A stretch of DNA of 15,423 nucleotides from SIG701 sp045577175. GTDB taxonomy: Bacteria; Bacillota; Clostridia; Oscillospirales; CAG-272. The first letter of the stretch is position 1; each line of letters starts with the position of its first letter. The notes under the pieces are model-generated. The model did no database searches and was not told the origin of the DNA. It saw only the letters and a list, made by a program, of their open reading frames with translations. Location: positions 1 to 15,423 of the forward strand of contig JAZNHT010000063.1 of assembly GCA_045577175.1 (NCBI GenBank), in the 5' to 3' direction. Both the position numbers and the translations under genes were made by a program. This document shows positions 12,425-15,423 of this stretch, piece after piece.

Positions 12425-14530
12425 ATGGATATTTCGTTCAAGCATATCGGCATCCGCATAGGCGAGGACGGCGTTCCCGCCCTGACAAAATGGGGATCGC
12501 ACACGTTTGACGGCGACCTCGCTCTCCGTATGCCCGTCGAGGTGCAGATCCTCGGGGAATACAAAAATTCGTGGTACGCGCAGAAGATGATTATGTCCTC
12601 ATCGACGGATCAGTGGAGGTACGTCTCCCATAAGGCGGAGGGAAACGCGCTCACAATCACCCAGCGCACCGATCTCATCGAGGCGCGGCTCGTGTTTGAC
12701 ACGTTTGACGGCACGGATACGCTTCGCGTACATACGGAAATCACGAACATTTCCGATCGCGCATACCGTGTGGAGGACGTATCCACCCTTGTGCTCCGCG
12801 ACATCGGCGGCGAGATGCCCGATCTTTCGAAAATGTACCTCCACCGCTTCTTCCAGGGGCACCATTTCGAATGCCGTCCGAGACGAAATTCGTTTGACGA
12901 TCTCGGCATGATGAACGGCGGTGCCATCGGCAAATATCACTCCACGCAGATGAAGATCGGACACACGAACGTCGGCAGCTGGTCTACGAAGGAGGCATTG
13001 CCGCAGGCGATTATCGAGGATGAGAGAGCCGGCACGTTTCTCATGTTCCAGATGGAATCAAACCACTCCTGGCACTATGAGATCAGCGACTACGGTCCCC
13101 GTCTGTACCTCTACCTCGGCGGTGCCAACCGCACAAACTGCGCGTGGAGCAAGGTGTTCAAGCCGGGTGAGAGCTACGCCACGCTCCCTGCCGCGATTGC
13201 GCTCTCCGATACGCTCTCCGGCGTTATCGGTGAAATGTCGAAATACCGCCGCCATATCAGCGGTCTGTCTCAGTCCGATCGCTCCCTGCCGATCATTTTC
13301 AATGAGTACATGCACTTTGCGTGGGACGGCGCGTGCGAGAAAAACACGCGCATCATGGCACCGGTCGCCGCCGCAATGGGTGCGGATTATTACGTCATCG
13401 ATTCCTGCTGGCACAACGATGAGGACGCGTCGATGATCCACCGCTATCTCGGTCACTGGAGAGAGAGCAAAACGAGATTCCCGAACGGCGTCAAGGCGAC
13501 GCTTGACTATATCCGATCCCTCGGCATGAAGCCGGGACTCTGGATTGAGCCGGAGGTCGTCAGCATCGAGTGCGAAAAGGACATCCGCGACGAATATTAC
13601 ACCGACGACTGCTATCTGCAGCGTGACGGCGTGCGCATCGGCGTAAAGCGGAAGAATTTCCTCGACTACCGCCACCCGAAGGTGATCTCCTACCTGAATG
13701 AGGTCATCCGCCGCATGGTGGAGGATTACGGCGCGGAGTATATCAAGTTTGACTACAACGCCGATCTCGGTATCGGCTGTGACGGCGGCGCGGACAGTCT
13801 CGGCGACGGGCTCGAACAGCAGAGCAAGGCATTCCTTGACTGGATCGACTCCATCCGTAAAAAATATCCGCACGTCATTTTAGAGGGATGCGCGTCGGGC
13901 GGTATGCGCCTCGATTACGCATCGATGGCGCGCTTCTCACTCGCGTCCACGTCCGATCAGATTGAGTACGATCTGTATCCGTACCTTGCGGCGAACATCT
14001 CCGCGGCGGTGCTTCCGGAGCAGGCGGCGGTGTGGAGCTATCCCGTGGAGCGGCATCCGGGCGGTGAGACGGGCGGCAACGAGACGGATCCGAACAACGG
14101 CGACCGCGTGCCTACGCGCGACAGCGTGATTATCAACATGGTGAACTCGCTGCTCGGGCGGATGCATCTCGCCTCCCGACTGAACGAGCTGGATGAGGCG
14201 AAGCGAACGCTTGTGGCAGAGGGTGTCGCGTATTATCGGACGTTCTCCGACGTGAAGGTGCGTGCACTGCCGTACTTCCCGGAGGGATTCGCGCGCCTGG
14301 GGCAGGATCACCTTGCAAGCGGACTTGTGGATGGAGACAAGATTTATCTTGCGGTATGGTATCTCCACGGGGAGAGCGCGTTCACGGTAAAGATGCCGGA
14401 CGCGATCAAGGACGTGAAGATCGGGTATCCGTCGGAGGCGGACACGGCCGTTTCGTTTACGGAGAGAGAGATTTCGCTCTCCTTTACCGGCAAGGAAGGC
14501 GCGGTTTTCCTGGAAATCACGAAGAAATAA
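12425..14530 (+). CDS. Glycoside hydrolase family 36 alpha-galactosidase
   Basis: A 701-residue cytoplasmic enzyme, within the 650-750 range of bacterial GH36. The ATG at 12425 follows an AAGGAG site; an upstream in-frame start would fall between the promoter and that site. The N-terminal beta-sandwich spans about 1-285. The barrel carries GLWIEPE (371-377), YIKFDYN (439-445) with Asp443 as the likely nucleophile, LEGCASGGMRLD (486-497), the family's Cys-x-x-Gly-Gly-x-Arg-x-Asp signature, and STSDQ (509-513) with Asp511 as the likely acid/base. The C-terminal beta domain runs from about 600. It should release alpha-1,6-linked galactose from melibiose- or raffinose-type oligosaccharides after uptake. 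Alpha-N-acetylgalactosaminidase activity exists in relatives and cannot be excluded. The consensus promoter suggests strong expression when active. A near-identical 3' end in reverse orientation lies at the right window edge. Confidence 0.94.
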   Translation: MDISFKHIGIRIGEDGVPALTKWGSHTFDGDLALRMPVEVQILGEYKNSWYAQKMIMSSSTDQWRYVSHKAEGNALTITQRTDLIEARLVFDTFDGTDTLRVHTEITNISDRAYRVEDVSTLVLRDIGGEMPDLSKMYLHRFFQGHHFECRPRRNSFDDLGMMNGGAIGKYHSTQMKIGHTNVGSWSTKEALPQAIIEDERAGTFLMFQMESNHSWHYEISDYGPRLYLYLGGANRTNCAWSKVFKPGESYATLPAAIALSDTLSGVIGEMSKYRRHISGLSQSDRSLPIIFNEYMHFAWDGACEKNTRIMAPVAAAMGADYYVIDSCWHNDEDASMIHRYLGHWRESKTRFPNGVKATLDYIRSLGMKPGLWIEPEVVSIECEKDIRDEYYTDDCYLQRDGVRIGVKRKNFLDYRHPKVISYLNEVIRRMVEDYGAEYIKFDYNADLGIGCDGGADSLGDGLEQQSKAFLDWIDSIRKKYPHVILEGCASGGMRLDYASMARFSLASTSDQIEYDLYPYLAANISAAVLPEQAAVWSYPVERHPGGETGGNETDPNNGDRVPTRDSVIINMVNSLLGRMHLASRLNELDEAKRTLVAEGVAYYRTFSDVKVRALPYFPEGFARLGQDHLASGLVDGDKIYLAVWYLHGESAFTVKMPDAIKDVKIGYPSEADTAVSFTEREISLSFTGKEGAVFLEITKK

Positions 14531-14602
14531 GTACAAGGGAGGGGCGCAAATGTGGCGGGACTGTTTCGCCGCATTTGCATCCCTCCCTTGTGCTTTCCCC
14601 TT
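14452..14602 (+). repeat. Left arm of a 151-bp inverted repeat (GH36 3' end plus terminator hairpin)
   Basis: This arm matches the reverse complement of 15273-15423 with six mismatches by hand alignment (14512, 14518, 14531, 14532, 14534, 14571). The repeat continues past the right edge, so its true length is unknown. It covers the last 26 codons of GH36 and the downstream hairpin. Confidence 0.92.
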
Positions 14603-14605
14603 TTT
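14533..14605 (+). terminator. Long hairpin, likely terminator of GH36
   Basis: ACAAGGGAGGG (14533-14543) pairs with CCCTCCCTTGT (14581-14591), and the stem continues through CGCAAATG/CATTTGCG-like segments to a short loop. It forms a nearly continuous 25-bp stem with one mismatch and G-U pairs. A CCCCTTTTT stretch follows. The size and G-rich base resemble the other intergenic repeats, so it may be a repeat serving as a terminator. Confidence 0.6.
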
Positions 14606-15272
14606 CGGGGGACGCTTCGCGTCCGGAACGATCTTGGAGGCGCGTAGCGCGGCACTGCCTCTTGCAGATGCCTACGGCATCTGCGACCTCCGCCACGCCC
14701 AAAGGGGCGGATGCTTCCGCCCCTTTGGGAAATCCCCACCTCATATGTGTTCTTTCATCTACAATTGTATGCCAACATACCACTTTAGCATCAGTTTTAG
14801 AGGAGAGTTATGATCGAACTCTTGTGCGAACAACGACGAAACGCTTTTGTAAAAAAAGCGCCCTGCGGCGCTGGGTATGTGCAAACATAGCGGACATGCT
14901 TTCGTGCAGGGTATGAATCGCGTGCCAATTGAACGTGCGATATTCGATCGCAAACAATATGCGGAGATGAAGTTTGATACGGGAGGACGTAGCGCAATCC
15001 TGCAAACTCTCCGTAGGAGATGGCAGGAAGGAGCTTCTAAACGCGGCGGCGAAGCTGAAGTTAGGACGATAGGGGGGCGGCAATTACAGTTGCACCACAG
15101 GGGTGGGTGGTGTCGGAGGGCGGGGATTTTCTCCTCGCCCTCTGACGCGTGGTAGTCGAGAAGGACTCCGCGTGAGTCCTTCTCGCGGGGCGCAGGGGCA
15201 GAGCCCCGCATCGTTCCGTAGGAGGGGCTACGCGCCTTGCCCCTCCTGCATATATTCCTCGCAAGTTACTAT
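14603..15272. repeat. Hairpin-rich non-coding gap between two convergent GH36 genes
   Basis: I find no supportable protein gene here. Perfect hairpins include GGACGC-TTC-GCGTCC (14610-14624), GCAGATGCC-TAC-GGCATCTGC (14664-14684), a 14-bp stem CCCAAAGGGGCGGA/TCCGCCCCTTTGGG (14698-14729), CGAGAAGGACTC/GAGTCCTTCTCG (15157-15185) and AGGAGGGGC/GCCCCTCCT (15220-15247). The central part (about 14740-15060) is less palindromic and has lower G+C. It holds a minus-strand terminator-like hairpin at 14851-14872. A 26-codon frame with GAGGAG before its ATG at 14810 exists but overlaps that hairpin and is not called. Confidence 0.55.
14851..14872 (-). terminator. Minus-strand intrinsic terminator in the gap
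   Basis: On the minus strand AGCGCC-GCAG-GGCGCT is followed by a run of seven T residues. No gene on that strand ends here, so it may end an unrecognised RNA or transcripts from the second GH36 gene. Confidence 0.6.
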
Positions 15273-15423
15273 AAGGGGAAAGCACAAGGGAGGGATGCAA
15301 ATGTGGCGAAACAGTCCCGCCACATTTGCGCCCCTCCCTTTTCTTTATTTCTTCGTAATTTCGAGGAAAACCGCGCCTTCCTTGCCGGTAAAGGAGAGCG
15401 AAATCTCTCTCTCCGTAAACGAA
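15273..15423 (-). repeat. Right arm of the 151-bp inverted repeat (runs off the window)
   Basis: This is the reverse complement of 14452-14602 with six mismatches. It contains the 3' end of a second GH36 gene and the same downstream hairpin (about 15280-15342), which would serve as that gene's terminator. The base matching 14571 is changed so that a T-G pair in the stem becomes T-A, keeping the helix. Confidence 0.92.
15345..15423 (-). CDS. Second GH36 alpha-galactosidase, last 25 codons only (5' part outside window)
   Basis: Read on the minus strand the segment encodes 25 residues ending FLEITKK and a TAA stop at 15345-15347. All 25 residues are identical to the C-terminus of the GH36 protein at 12425-14530. 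The two coding differences (CTG to CTC, ATC to ATT) are silent. It is therefore a convergent paralogue, or the mirrored end of a duplicated gene, and the rest lies beyond the window. Whether the full gene is intact cannot be told from here. Confidence 0.82.
   Translation of the reverse strand, partial: SFTEREISLSFTGKEGAVFLEITKK

Noticed and set aside
14810..14890. 26-codon frame with GAGGAG four bases before its ATG
   Set aside because: The spacing is short, the product is unrecognised, and the frame overlaps a minus-strand terminator hairpin. It is too weak to call without conservation.
14759..15211. 150-codon minus-strand frame and 92-codon plus-strand frame (14877-15155) in the right gap
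   Set aside because: They overlap on opposite strands within repeat-rich DNA, show no domain, and have no ribosome sites.

Overview
The window looks like the chromosome of a fermentative gut-type Clostridia bacterium (Bacillota; Oscillospirales or Christensenellales relatives are my best guess). The basis is a moderately high G+C content, AAAGGAG-type ribosome binding sites, near-perfect TTGACA-N17-TATAAT promoters, secreted proteins with Thr/Asp/Glu linkers and Lys-rich C-terminal anchors, cytoplasmic GH31 and GH36 enzymes, and many palindromic intergenic repeats of the kind that litter these genomes. The taxonomic call is inference; no rRNA or marker gene is present.

Layout. (1) 3-809: the 3' part of a secreted beta-sandwich protein gene, then a terminator and a repeat-filled gap. 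(2) 1172-2737 (-): a short cytoplasmic GH31 alpha-glycosidase. (3) 2738-3327: a regulatory zone with three perfect tandem sigma-A promoters on the plus strand; the middle one drives a probable small RNA ending at a long terminator hairpin. (4) 3328-4662 (+): a cell-surface protein with two repeats of the same module as the first gene. (5) 4779-5080 (+): a promoter-to-terminator unit of about 270 nt with no credible reading frame, a second probable non-coding RNA. (6) 5114-5452 (-): a small SLOG/DUF2493 nucleotide-binding protein. (7) 5669-7753 (+): a large surface protein with three carbohydrate-binding-like modules. (8) 12228 down to 7930 (-): a four-gene run encoding FGGY sugar kinase, metal-dependent amidohydrolase, divergent triose-phosphate-isomerase-like protein and YjbQ, with palindromic repeats in the gaps and a terminator after yjbQ. 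(9) 12425-14530 (+): a GH36 alpha-galactosidase, transcribed divergently from the kinase operon across a compact promoter/operator region. (10) 14531-15344: a hairpin-rich gap. (11) 15345-15423 (-): the last 25 codons of a second, convergent GH36 gene almost identical to the first.

How it may fit together: GH36 and GH31 would split alpha-linked galactosides and glucosides or xylosides inside the cell. The large surface proteins look like exported binding or scaffolding proteins. The kinase, lactonase-like amidohydrolase and TIM-like isomerase suggest a small catabolic route for a sugar or sugar derivative whose substrate the sequence does not reveal. No transporter or transcription regulator lies inside the window. 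The most notable items are the two probable stand-alone RNAs, the inverted GH36 duplication at the right edge, the kinase-amidohydrolase-TIM-YjbQ operon, and the repeated unassigned surface module.
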